DNA from: Bacteroidales bacterium
Lineage (GTDB): Bacteria > Bacteroidota > Bacteroidia > Bacteroidales > UBA1715
Assembly: GCA_017618935.1 (NCBI GenBank)
Contig: JAFZTG010000254.1
Span: forward strand, 1 to 18,350
DNA length: 18,350 bases
Direction of reading: 5' to 3'
Shown here: piece by piece, positions 8,088 to 15,652 of the stretch
Numbering within the stretch: position 1 is the stretch's first letter
Layout of the letters: each line of letters opens with the position of its first letter
Translations under genes and position numbers: made by a program
Notes under the pieces: generated by a model
Told to the model about the DNA's origin: nothing
Seen by the model: the letters and a program-made list of their open reading frames with translations, nothing else
Database searches by the model: none

Positions 8088-9743
8088 TTATTCTGCCTCT
8101 AATAGCATTTTTGCATTGTTCAGCGCCGCTTCCGAGATAGTCTTTCCGCTCAGCATTTTCGCGATTTCTTCAATGCGTTGCTCGTGACTGAGTTGTACGA
8201 TGTTTGTTGAGGTTGTTTCGTTTGTCTCCGTCTTGAACACTTTAAATTGTTTTTGGGCTTTCACTGCAATTTGTGGCAAGTGCGTAATGGTAATAATTTG
8301 CATCTCTTTTGCCATATCGAGCATCATTGTGCCCATTTGGTCGGCAATTTCGCCCGAAACGCCCGTGTCGATTTCATCAAAAATGATGGTTTGCACCGAT
8401 TTGTTTTTGGCAAGAATATATTTGAGGCAGAGCATCACGCGCGAGAGTTCTCCTCCCGAACTTATTTCGCCCAACCATTGTGGAGCAATGTTTTTGTTCG
8501 CCGAGAATACCATCTGAATATCGTCAATGCCGTTTGCGTGAAATTCTTTCGCTTGCGTCATCATAATGTTGAACGAAACCGACGGCATACCTAATTTCTG
8601 CAACAGGTTGACGATTTGCGGACAGAGATTTTTGATGGCTTTTTCCCTGTTTGTATGTAATTTTTGAGCCAAAGCGGAAACAATCTCGCGTTGCTTGTCG
8701 AATTGTTTTTGTAATTCGTCGCAATGAAAATCGGCATTTTCAAGGTTGTCAACCAATGTTTGCAATTCGTCTCTTTTTTGGAGCAACGATTGTTCGTCGC
8801 TTGCGGAATATTTGTGCAAAAGATTGTTGAGCAAGTCAAGACGATTCTCTATCTCTTCTTTCTGTTGCGGGTCGAAATCCAAGTTCGCGTTGTTTTTCGC
8901 GATTTCGTCGGATATGTCGGAAAGTTCTATGTAGGATTGCGAAAGACGTTCAGCAATTTGTTGAAATTGAGCAGACAGCCGTGCATTTCGTTCAAACGAG
9001 TGCTGAATATTTTTTAATTGGCCGAGTAGGGCATTTTCGCCCGAAAACGCTTCGTCGGCTTGCGCAAGCATCGTCTTGATTTCTTCGCTGTGTTCCATCA
9101 GCGTGGATTCCTGTTCAAGGTCGGCAAGTTCACCTTCGTGTATGTTGGCTTTGGTAAGTTCGTCCAGTCGGAATTTGTAGTACGACAAGTCGTCTTTCTT
9201 TTTCTGAATGTCAGCCAAAAATGTGTGCAGTTCTTTTTCTATGCTATGCAGACTCTGTAACTCTTGTCTGTATTGTTCAAGAAGGGTGACGTTATTTGCT
9301 TCTGCGTCAACTACTTGGCATTGAAACGATGACTCTTTCAAAAACAGATTCTGATGTTGTGAATGAATATCAATCAGTATTGTGCCAAGTTCCTTGAGCG
9401 TTTGCAGTCCCACGGGTGTGTCGTTCACAAAGGAACGCGATTTTCCTTGTGGCGTGATTTCCCGTCGGATTATGGTCTCTTTGTCAAAGTCAATGTCGAG
9501 AGATTCAAAAAATGTTGCAAGTGAATCATTTGGCAAAGAAAATGTCGCTTCAACAATACTTTTTTTCTCTTTGTCCTTCAATACGGTCGTGTCGGCTCTT
9601 TTCCCCAAAAGAAGCGACAATGCACCTAAAATGATAGATTTTCCCGCACCTGTTTCGCCCGTTATGGTGGTCATTCCGTCGGTAAACGAGATTTCAAGAT
9701 TATCAATGAGTGCATAGTTTGATATGGTTAATTTATGCAGCAT
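8088..9743 (-). CDS. recN: DNA repair protein RecN
   Basis: SMC-like ATPase that acts early in repair of DNA double-strand breaks together with RecA. The 551 residues match the family. The N-terminal half holds Walker A GETGAGKS (29-36) and the IDIHSQHQN Q-loop region (124-132). A long central coiled coil (about 150-375) rich in Glu, Gln, Lys and Leu follows. The C-terminal half holds the ABC signature SSGGELSR (428-435), Walker B TIIFDEID (452-459) and the switch histidine in THLPQIA (H488). The start ATG is 2 bp after the porD stop, so the two genes are in one transcript. No SOS box was looked for systematically. Confidence 0.97.
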   Translation of the reverse strand: MLHKLTISNYALIDNLEISFTDGMTTITGETGAGKSIILGALSLLLGKRADTTVLKDKEKKSIVEATFSLPNDSLATFFESLDIDFDKETIIRREITPQGKSRSFVNDTPVGLQTLKELGTILIDIHSQHQNLFLKESSFQCQVVDAEANNVTLLEQYRQELQSLHSIEKELHTFLADIQKKKDDLSYYKFRLDELTKANIHEGELADLEQESTLMEHSEEIKTMLAQADEAFSGENALLGQLKNIQHSFERNARLSAQFQQIAERLSQSYIELSDISDEIAKNNANLDFDPQQKEEIENRLDLLNNLLHKYSASDEQSLLQKRDELQTLVDNLENADFHCDELQKQFDKQREIVSALAQKLHTNREKAIKNLCPQIVNLLQKLGMPSVSFNIMMTQAKEFHANGIDDIQMVFSANKNIAPQWLGEISSGGELSRVMLCLKYILAKNKSVQTIIFDEIDTGVSGEIADQMGTMMLDMAKEMQIITITHLPQIAVKAQKQFKVFKTETNETTSTNIVQLSHEQRIEEIAKMLSGKTISEAALNNAKMLLEAE

Positions 9744-9745
9744 GG

Positions 9746-10648
9746 TTATTTGGTGGAATTTATTTTGTCGTAGTCGTTGACATTTGCCGGATTAAGTTTC
9801 TTGGCAAGTGTCGTCATTCTGTTTTTTTCGTCGGGATTTCCTTCCGAAAACATTTGTACTATTTCGTCTTTTTTTGCGTAAAAGAATGCTGTGAGCAAAT
9901 AAGAACTTGGTTTTTGTTTGAAGACTTTTTCCAATTCTTGTACGCCGTTATATACGGCTTTTCTTCCTTCTTCGGGTTTGTCGTACATTATGTCAAGTCC
10001 CAGGCGGTGATATTTGTACATTGCCGTATGAAACGCCGAATACGAAGAGTTGAGCAGGTTCTCTATAAACCAATAGCGTGTCTTGTCGTCGCGTGACGAG
10101 GAACTCCAGCCACTTTCGTCATTGGCTTGTGCCATGGTTACCACGTTCTGTGCTTTTTGGAAAAATTCCATGCCTCCGTTCTGACTGAAGGAATCGTAGT
10201 CGAGACCAATGACTATGTAGGCGTAGTATGCCAACACAGAGGACAAGTTTGACATAAATGCGTTTTCCGAGAACTCTATTGGCTCGTTTTCTTCGTATTG
10301 AAAACTGATTTTGTCATCCACGTGGTTGAACAAGGTGGTTGTGTAGGTTGAATTATACACAGGTCGGGAAGACTGCACTTGCAATGTTCCCGCAAAGTTT
10401 TTCGATGATTGCGACGTGATGCGCAACGTGAGTTTTACCTCGATTTTCTCTTGTTCCTCGAATGAATGTGTCGTCCAGGTCTGTGAATTCATAAAGTCTT
10501 CGATGGAACTACGGAGCGTGTTGAACAAGTCTTTGTCGGCGTTTGCTATGTCGTTGTATTGTATGTTGACGTGACAACGCAATTCTTGCGAAAAAGCATT
10601 GCAACATAGTGCAAGACAGACAATTATCAAAAGCAAACCTTTTTTCAT
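9746..10648 (-). CDS. porD: PorD/DUF4835 family protein, type IX secretion-associated
   Basis: Exported protein of the DUF4835 family, which databases name type IX secretion system protein PorD. It is found across Bacteroidota and its exact role is poorly defined. With ATG at 10646-10648 it has 300 residues and a clear Sec signal peptide (MKKGLLLIIVCLALCC, likely cleaved after AFS at residue 20), so the mature protein is periplasmic or surface-located. No lipobox fits. Family features seen are the early LRCHVNIQYNDI block, a middle SVLAYYAYIVIGLDYDSF segment and a C-terminal KKLNPANVNDYDKI stretch. The longer frame from 10720 overlaps the upstream GH2 gene by 8 bp and would bury the signal peptide, so I reject that start. 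The pairing with recN is, from memory, conserved in Bacteroidales, usually with coaBC upstream; coaBC is absent here. Confidence 0.86.
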   Translation of the reverse strand: MKKGLLLIIVCLALCCNAFSQELRCHVNIQYNDIANADKDLFNTLRSSIEDFMNSQTWTTHSFEEQEKIEVKLTLRITSQSSKNFAGTLQVQSSRPVYNSTYTTTLFNHVDDKISFQYEENEPIEFSENAFMSNLSSVLAYYAYIVIGLDYDSFSQNGGMEFFQKAQNVVTMAQANDESGWSSSSRDDKTRYWFIENLLNSSYSAFHTAMYKYHRLGLDIMYDKPEEGRKAVYNGVQELEKVFKQKPSSYLLTAFFYAKKDEIVQMFSEGNPDEKNRMTTLAKKLNPANVNDYDKINSTK

Positions 10649-10665
10649 TCTCTCATTTCGTTCCA

Positions 10666-10673
10666 CAAAAATA
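10666..10673 (-). promoter_or_regulatory. Candidate -7 promoter element for porD-recN
   Basis: Minus-strand TATTTTTG fits TAnnTTTG exactly and lies 17 bp before the porD ATG at 10648, putting transcription start near 10659. There is no TTTG at the expected -33 distance, and the DNA is A/T-rich, so chance is a real alternative. It supports the shorter porD start, because the longer frame would begin upstream of it. Confidence 0.35.
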
Positions 10674-10712
10674 ATAATTCTTTCAGTTGATAACGCTATA
10701 ATCGTGGATTTG

Positions 10713-13595
10713 TTATTCATTTATCACAATTTCTACTTTTTGATCTTCGTCACTTCGGGCAGAAAGTTTTATCGCTCCTTCGCCCGTGATTCTTACAAGA
10801 ATCTGAGCCCAACCGTTAAACAATGTCCTGCGACTTTGTTCGGCAGGGTAGAGAATCTGCACGGAGCCAGGCTCTTGGTTTGGCTCGTCGTACATATATC
10901 TTTTTCGGAATTTCTGTCCCGAAACTGCATATTCGTTTTTGCCTGTATGCAAGTATTCCAACGGAATTGTAATCGCGTCAAGTTGGTTTGCCCTTGCTAC
11001 GTTAGCCTGCAACAGGTGGCCGTTCACGTAGATTGATTGATTGTCAACAATGCTTTTGGCAAACAGGGTTACGGTCATGTCAGACGTGATTTTTTCGATG
11101 GAAAACGTTCCCTTAATGACTTTCAGGGAATCTTCGTACACGTTCCAGTGGCGGTTATCGGGCTCTTGAGAGAATGCAGGAATCCAGTTCGCTTTGTAGC
11201 CAACGGCCACTTCTTTGGGATTAGTTATGTTGGTAACGGTACATTCTTGCAGATAGTTGATAGGAGCGACAATAGTTTGGGGAAGAAAAATTTCCTGTTC
11301 CAAACTTGATGGATTTCCGTTTCCTAAGCCGATAATTACCCCAGGACCGTCAATCGTGAAAGCAATTGTATTCATTGCCGTTGGAACAACGTGATTGTCT
11401 TCGTCGCGAAGCGACACGTTGATGATGGCGACGTCGTTCAGGGCAACGTTCGTTTTGTATGCTTCCATTTGGAGATGCGTTTGTGCGGCATTCGTCTGTA
11501 TTTTTGAAATACCGTAACTATTTCCGTCATTTTCTCCGCACACCCGAGCCCCGTCGTTGTAGCCAATAGCGTGAATTTCACCGGCAGAGTAGGGCACACG
11601 CCATTGTCCAAAATCCTTGTTTCCTATGCTTTTCTTACCGACAGATTCTTTGTTGATGAACAAGTCAACTTCGTCGCAGTTGCTGTAAACGAGAACGTCA
11701 ACTGTGTCGCTTTTGCTGTAATTCCAGTTTGTTGCTATGTGGAGCACAGGTTTTTCGGTCCACCACGATTGCAGATAGTAGAAATTATCTTTGGGAAATC
11801 CGCATAAGTCGGTGATGCCAAATTGTGATACGACGGCAGGAAATTCGTATGGCGTGGGCTCTCCGCGATAATCCAATCCTGTCCAGTAAAACAATCCAGC
11901 CGCCCACGGGAGTGAGTCGTAAAATTTCCAAGCATTGCGCATTCCTGCATTGTCTTCATAGATTTGTGAACGAGCCATCCAGCATTTTTCGTCATTTGTC
12001 TCATAAATGCCACGAGTACGCTCGGTATTGCTTTCTTCCGTGCCAATCAATGGCTGCTGTTGATATTTTTCGTGGTGGCCAATCACGTCGCCGTGCGAAA
12101 TATAATTGATGCCGCACACTTCGGTCGTCGTGCCAATACCGTTGTCCCAACCGCCGCTCGAAGCAATGGTAAACGCACGGGTAGAATCAAATTGACGGGC
12201 AAAATTCTCCATATTGCGGGCTATCATCGCACCTTTGGGAGAGCCTTCTATCGCCCATTCTTCGTTTCCAAGCGACCAAAGGAAAATGCTCGGATGATTT
12301 CGGTCACGACAAATCATTTCTTCCACGTTGTGCTGATGTAACTTATTGATACCCATTAGTCTGGCTTCTTCCAAAACGAGCATTCCCATTTTATCGCACG
12401 CTTTCAGAAAATCGGGCGAAGCGGGATTGTGCGATGTACGGATGGCGTTACAACCCATTTCCTGCATCTTTGCAATGCGATATTCCTGAATAGATGGCGT
12501 AAGCGCAACGCCAACGCCGGCGTGGTCTTGGTGCAGACACACACCACGAATTTTGAGCGGACGACCATTGAGGAAAAATCCTTCTGCGGCATCGAATGCC
12601 ACGGTGCGGATTCCCATTGTGGTTTCGTATTCGTCAACGATTTTTTTTGCATCGACACTGTAAATGAACGTTTTCAGCGTGTATAAATACGGAGTTCCGT
12701 AGTCCCAAACTTCCCATAGGTGCGGATTTTGAATGGAATGTTTCGTCACGAAATATTTCTCCGAAAATGGCTGAATCTTCAGTTCGTCGGAAGTGTATTC
12801 TTTAACAAGTTCATTCTCGGCATTGTATATCTTTTCGATAATGGTGACTTTTTGTTCCGCATTCGTCTCGTTTTGGATGCGTGTCCTTGTGGTGATTTTC
12901 GCTTTAGACTTCTCTATATTGTCGGTTGACACGAATGTGCCGTTTCTTGCAATGTGGACGGGATTTGTCACCACGAGATTCACGTTTCGGTAAATACCCG
13001 CACCTTCGTAAAACCAGCCTTCTTCAAACGAAGCATCGGCACGGACGGCAATCACATTGTTTGCTCCGTAATTCAGATATTCCGTGAGGTCGTAATTGAA
13101 ACTCGTGTAGCCGCTTGGCTCGTTTCCGAGATAAAAACCATTGCACCATACTTTTGAGTTACGAAATACACCTTCGAATTCCACGGAGATTTTCTTGCCA
13201 AGCCATGCAGAATCCACGAAAAATGTTTTTCGGTACCAACCCACGCTATGTTCAGGATAGTTTTTCCCGATAGCCTTTGAGCCGTGGCTCACGCTGCCAT
13301 TTTTCGCAAACGGCAGTTCCACGCACCAGTCGTGGGGAACGTCAACTGTTCTCCACATTCTATCGTCGAATTCTGCATTCGCAGGTCCGTCGCCATATCC
13401 GGCTTTGGTGACGTATGAGAAATAGGATGTACCGTTGTTAAAATCTAAAACACGGTCGTATGCGTGTCCGAGGGCAAATTTCCAATTGTTGTTTAAAGAA
13501 ATTACCTGACGATAATCTTTGTCTTCAATGGTGATTGTATTGGTACAAGCAATGATACCAATAAGACAAGAACAAATGATAAAGATTTTCTTCAT
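10713..13595 (-). CDS. Glycoside hydrolase family 2 lipoprotein, beta-galactosidase-like (DUF4982)
   Basis: Predicted retaining exo-glycosidase acting on beta-linked galactosides or related sugars, lipid-anchored outside the cytoplasm. The 960 residues begin with a lipoprotein signal peptide; the lipobox is IIAC with C17. A GH2 sugar-binding domain follows (about 30-210; HSVGWYRKTFFV, EGVFRNSKVWCNG, GAGIYRNV). Then come an Ig-like domain (about 215-330), the TIM barrel (about 335-620), a DUF4982-like region (about 640-710) and C-terminal beta domains. Acid/base is E445 in LWSLGNEEW; the nucleophile is likely E520 in PLIGTEESN. VLEEARLMG (407-415) replaces the VMDENRLMG I expect in close relatives. 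No SusC/SusD, sensor or other carbohydrate gene adjoins it, and it has its own -7 element. Subfamily substrate (galactose, glucuronic acid, other) is unresolved. Confidence 0.9.
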   Translation of the reverse strand: MKKIFIICSCLIGIIACTNTITIEDKDYRQVISLNNNWKFALGHAYDRVLDFNNGTSYFSYVTKAGYGDGPANAEFDDRMWRTVDVPHDWCVELPFAKNGSVSHGSKAIGKNYPEHSVGWYRKTFFVDSAWLGKKISVEFEGVFRNSKVWCNGFYLGNEPSGYTSFNYDLTEYLNYGANNVIAVRADASFEEGWFYEGAGIYRNVNLVVTNPVHIARNGTFVSTDNIEKSKAKITTRTRIQNETNAEQKVTIIEKIYNAENELVKEYTSDELKIQPFSEKYFVTKHSIQNPHLWEVWDYGTPYLYTLKTFIYSVDAKKIVDEYETTMGIRTVAFDAAEGFFLNGRPLKIRGVCLHQDHAGVGVALTPSIQEYRIAKMQEMGCNAIRTSHNPASPDFLKACDKMGMLVLEEARLMGINKLHQHNVEEMICRDRNHPSIFLWSLGNEEWAIEGSPKGAMIARNMENFARQFDSTRAFTIASSGGWDNGIGTTTEVCGINYISHGDVIGHHEKYQQQPLIGTEESNTERTRGIYETNDEKCWMARSQIYEDNAGMRNAWKFYDSLPWAAGLFYWTGLDYRGEPTPYEFPAVVSQFGITDLCGFPKDNFYYLQSWWTEKPVLHIATNWNYSKSDTVDVLVYSNCDEVDLFINKESVGKKSIGNKDFGQWRVPYSAGEIHAIGYNDGARVCGENDGNSYGISKIQTNAAQTHLQMEAYKTNVALNDVAIINVSLRDEDNHVVPTAMNTIAFTIDGPGVIIGLGNGNPSSLEQEIFLPQTIVAPINYLQECTVTNITNPKEVAVGYKANWIPAFSQEPDNRHWNVYEDSLKVIKGTFSIEKITSDMTVTLFAKSIVDNQSIYVNGHLLQANVARANQLDAITIPLEYLHTGKNEYAVSGQKFRKRYMYDEPNQEPGSVQILYPAEQSRRTLFNGWAQILVRITGEGAIKLSARSDEDQKVEIVINE

Positions 13596-13620
13596 GTTTC
13601 TACATTTGAAATGCTGATTT

Positions 13621-13628
13621 CAAATATA
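13621..13628 (-). promoter_or_regulatory. Candidate -7 promoter element for the GH2 gene
   Basis: Minus-strand TATATTTG matches TAnnTTTG exactly, 25 bp before the GH2 ATG, with predicted start near 13614 and a leader of about 19 bases. A TTTG exists upstream but only 14 bp away, shorter than the usual 19-21, so only the -7 element is convincing. It lies directly after the tRNA terminator, so the gene is probably transcribed on its own. Confidence 0.5.
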
Positions 13629-13660
13629 GTGTTTTTTTGTAACAAAATAAGTTGTTTCGT

Positions 13661-13693
13661 AAAAAAACAAAACCACGCCGAAAAGACGTGGTT
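13661..13693 (-). terminator. Intrinsic terminator of tRNA-Arg
   Basis: A stem of 7 bp, extendable to 9 with a G-T pair (13671-13679 against 13685-13693), closes a TTTTC loop. On the minus strand it is followed by a U-rich tail (A-rich 13661-13670). It begins 10 bp after the tRNA 3' end and separates tRNA transcription from the GH2 gene. Confidence 0.75.
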
Positions 13694-13703
13694 AATAATA
13701 AAG

Positions 13704-13778
13704 TGACTCCGGAGGGGTTCGAACCCCCAATCTCCTGATCCGTAGTCAGGGGCATTAATCCAATTGTGCTACGGAGCC
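13704..13778 (-). tRNA. tRNA-Arg, anticodon ACG
   Basis: A complete cloverleaf is visible on the minus strand. The acceptor stem is GGCTCCG with CGGAGTC (one G-T). The D arm starts GCAC and has GG in its loop. The anticodon stem is CCTGA/TCAGG with loop CTACGGA, and the T arm is GGGGG-TTCGAAC-CCCTC. The anticodon ACG (ICG after deamination) reads CGU, CGC and CGA arginine codons. The discriminator base is A and CCA is not encoded, so it must be added after transcription. The D stem has only three good pairs, with C-A at the last position, which is tolerated in tRNAs. A reading frame crossing it with TDQEIGGSNPSGV is the familiar tRNA-derived artefact. Confidence 0.96.
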
Positions 13779-13795
13779 TTGTGAAAATCACGGTG

Positions 13796-13803
13796 CAAAT
13801 ATA
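13796..13803 (-). promoter_or_regulatory. Candidate -7 promoter element for tRNA-Arg
   Basis: Minus-strand TATATTTG fits TAnnTTTG exactly, 17 bp before the mature tRNA 5' end, giving a leader of about 10 bases. No TTTG at the normal -33 spacing; a TTTG is 28 bp upstream. A run of nine A residues on the minus strand lies between. Confidence 0.5.
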
Positions 13804-13899
13804 CTCTTTTTTTTTACGTGTTATGATTTTCCAAAGAAATTTTAAAGAAAATTCAATATAACATTGATAGTCATTGTTTTATGGCGGTATATCTATCGG

Positions 13900-14694
13900 T
13901 TATAATGTTATTGTCTCTCCTTGTTTTACTATTATAAATGGTACATCGGGATGTTGTTCTGTCATTATTTCGGCAAATAATGCGGGATTGCCGCCGTGCA
14001 TGGCAAACATTCCATAGTGACAGGGAATCGTCAGTTTGGGCCTTAATGCTCGTGCGAGTTCCGCACATTCCTTTTCATTGAGATTTCCCCACGCTCCGTT
14101 TATGGGTGCAATCATAACGTCGAATTGTCCCAATGCACGGAAATAGTCTGCCATATCAAGTCGGAGGCTGGTGTCGCCGGTAAAATATAATTTCTTTCCA
14201 TCAACGCCAAGTACCAGTCCTACGGCGTCGGGAGCACCGTCGCCGTGGTCGCAGGGAACGAAATAGAACGAAATCCCGTCAGTTTCAATTTTGTCGCATA
14301 CGGTAACGAATGTACAGCGGGATTTGTCTATCTGTAAGCGTTCAACATCGTTTTCGCACGATGGAGTTGTGAAAAGTCGTGCGTTTGTGTGATGCATAAG
14401 TTTGGGTAGGGCATCTTCGTCAAAATGGTCGCGATGTCCGTGTGAGGCAATAATATAATCGAACGGAATGCTTTGTGTATCAAGAATTTGTGGCAACAAT
14501 CGTTGCAGACCGTCTTTCCCTTCCAAACGATATACGCAATCCGACAAATACATGTCGTAGCCGATGTATTTTCCAGTCGCTGTCTTTACTATAAAACCCG
14601 CTTGCCCAAGGAAAAACAAATGTGTTTGTCCCAATGGGGCAGACAATACCGATTGCGCAAAATCGTTGTTATTTCGTATAGAGCACTTTTGCAT
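13900..14694 (-). CDS. MBL-fold metal-dependent hydrolase, UlaG-like
   Basis: Predicted cytoplasmic metallo-beta-lactamase-fold hydrolase of 264 residues without signal peptide; substrate unknown. Metal ligands are all visible: HGHRDH (85-90), H150 in PCDHGDG, D174 in YFTGDTS and H226 in IPCHYGMF. The MAPINGAWGN-like segment (VMIAPINGAWGNLN, around 193-206) and CHYGMFAMHGG resemble the UlaG/L-ascorbate-6-phosphate lactonase branch, which hydrolyses sugar-phosphate lactones or acts on phosphoesters and nucleotides. I place the start at ATG 14692-14694, which overlaps the last 26 bp of the serine acetyltransferase gene in another frame and suggests coupled translation. The longer frame from 14730 would overlap by 62 bp. 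Real UlaG operon partners are absent, so the vitamin C role should not be transferred. The region after the stop (13779-13899) holds only the tRNA -7 element and an imperfect dyad. Confidence 0.85.
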   Translation of the reverse strand: MQKCSIRNNNDFAQSVLSAPLGQTHLFFLGQAGFIVKTATGKYIGYDMYLSDCVYRLEGKDGLQRLLPQILDTQSIPFDYIIASHGHRDHFDEDALPKLMHHTNARLFTTPSCENDVERLQIDKSRCTFVTVCDKIETDGISFYFVPCDHGDGAPDAVGLVLGVDGKKLYFTGDTSLRLDMADYFRALGQFDVMIAPINGAWGNLNEKECAELARALRPKLTIPCHYGMFAMHGGNPALFAEIMTEQHPDVPFIIVKQGETITL

Positions 14695-15550
14695 TTGCCT
14701 CAACGTCGTGTGTAACCCATACGTTTGCACCGATAACAGCTCCTTTACCTATGGTGATTCTTCCTAACAATGTCGCATTTGAGTAGATAATCACGTCGTC
14801 CTCTACAATCGGGTGGCGCGGAATGCCTTTGATAGGATTGCCGTTCTCGTCGAGCGGGAAGTTCTTCGCACCAAGCGTAACACCTTGATACAGTTGCACA
14901 TGGTTACCAATAATACAGGTTGCTCCAATCACAACGCCTGTGCCGTGGTCAATGGTGAAATATTCGCCGATTTGTGCGGCAGGGTGGATGTCGATTCCCG
15001 TAAGAGAATGTGCCATTTCCGTGATGATTCGTGGAATCAGCGGTACGTTGAGCAACAGCAGTTCGTGTGCCGTGCGATAATGAAGCAAGGTTTTTATTAC
15101 TGGATAACAGAAAATGATTTCGCCGAATGATTTTGCCGCAGGGTCGCCGTTGTACGCCGCCTGAATGTCGAGCGAAAGCATGTGACGAATGTAGGGCAGA
15201 CGTTTAATGAACGCCACGGCAATGTCTTCTGCCATTTGAGCAGCTTTTTCTTTTGTCAGATCTTTACATTCATTACAGTCGAACAATAGTCCTCGTTGGA
15301 TTTGTTGCGAAAGCATCGCAAAAAGTTTGTCAACATTTACGCCGGTGTAAAAACTGATTGTGTCATGGCACACCACGTCACGACCGAAATAGCCGGGGAA
15401 AATGATTTCTTGTATCGTTTCCACTATTTTAGCCAATGCGTTGACCGACGGCATAGGCACATCACCGTTCGATTTGTGATACACCAAATTGTACGACTCG
15501 GGGGACGAGAGTTCTTGTACCGTTTGTATTATTTGTTGTCTGTTATCCAT
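14669..15550 (-). CDS. cysE: Serine O-acetyltransferase, EpsC type
   Basis: Cytoplasmic first step of cysteine synthesis, making O-acetylserine from serine and acetyl-CoA. The 293 residues comprise a helical N-terminal half (about 1-180) and a left-handed beta-helix of hexapeptide repeats (about 187-290). The signature TGIDIHPAAQIG (184-195), catalytic pair D187/H202 (DHGTGVVIGA, 201-210; spacing 15 as in E. coli CysE) and the Gly-Ala-Lys-Asn acetyl-CoA loop LGAKNF (226-231) are visible. PIKGIPRHPIVEDDV (239-253) marks the EpsC-like Bacteroidota form. The C-terminus is short (AKVLYTK) and lacks the long tail that binds cysteine synthase in enteric CysE, so complex formation may differ. No cysK adjoins it; the overlapping downstream gene is an MBL hydrolase. 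Confidence 0.94.
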   Translation of the reverse strand: MDNRQQIIQTVQELSSPESYNLVYHKSNGDVPMPSVNALAKIVETIQEIIFPGYFGRDVVCHDTISFYTGVNVDKLFAMLSQQIQRGLLFDCNECKDLTKEKAAQMAEDIAVAFIKRLPYIRHMLSLDIQAAYNGDPAAKSFGEIIFCYPVIKTLLHYRTAHELLLLNVPLIPRIITEMAHSLTGIDIHPAAQIGEYFTIDHGTGVVIGATCIIGNHVQLYQGVTLGAKNFPLDENGNPIKGIPRHPIVEDDVIIYSNATLLGRITIGKGAVIGANVWVTHDVEANAKVLYTK

Positions 15551-15570
15551 TGTTTATTTACTTGTATTGG

Positions 15571-15578
15571 CAAAGATA
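15571..15578 (-). promoter_or_regulatory. Candidate -7 promoter element for cysE
   Basis: Minus-strand TATCTTTG matches TAnnTTTG exactly, 20 bp before the ATG at 15550, predicting a leader of about 14 bases. No TTTG at the expected -33 spacing. The 102-bp gap to RNase R has no recognisable terminator, so cysE may also receive read-through from rnr. Confidence 0.45.
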
Positions 15579-15652
15579 ATAAAAGTTTTTCTTTGTCTTG
15601 TTTATTGTGAAAACAAAAGAAACGTTGAAAAAAGTGTAAAAGGAAAGGATTT

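Noticed and set aside
10649..10720. N-terminal extension of PorD to 10720
   Set aside because: It would overlap the GH2 stop by 8 bp and place 24 residues before a clear signal peptide.
13704..13778. tRNA as an integrative-element attachment site
   Set aside because: No repeat of the tRNA 3' end and no integrase were seen in the window.
13600..13791. Minus-strand reading frame of 63 codons covering the tRNA
   Set aside because: Its TDQEIGGSNPSGV stretch is the translation of the tRNA-Arg gene itself, a common annotation artefact; the rest crosses the terminator and GH2 promoter.
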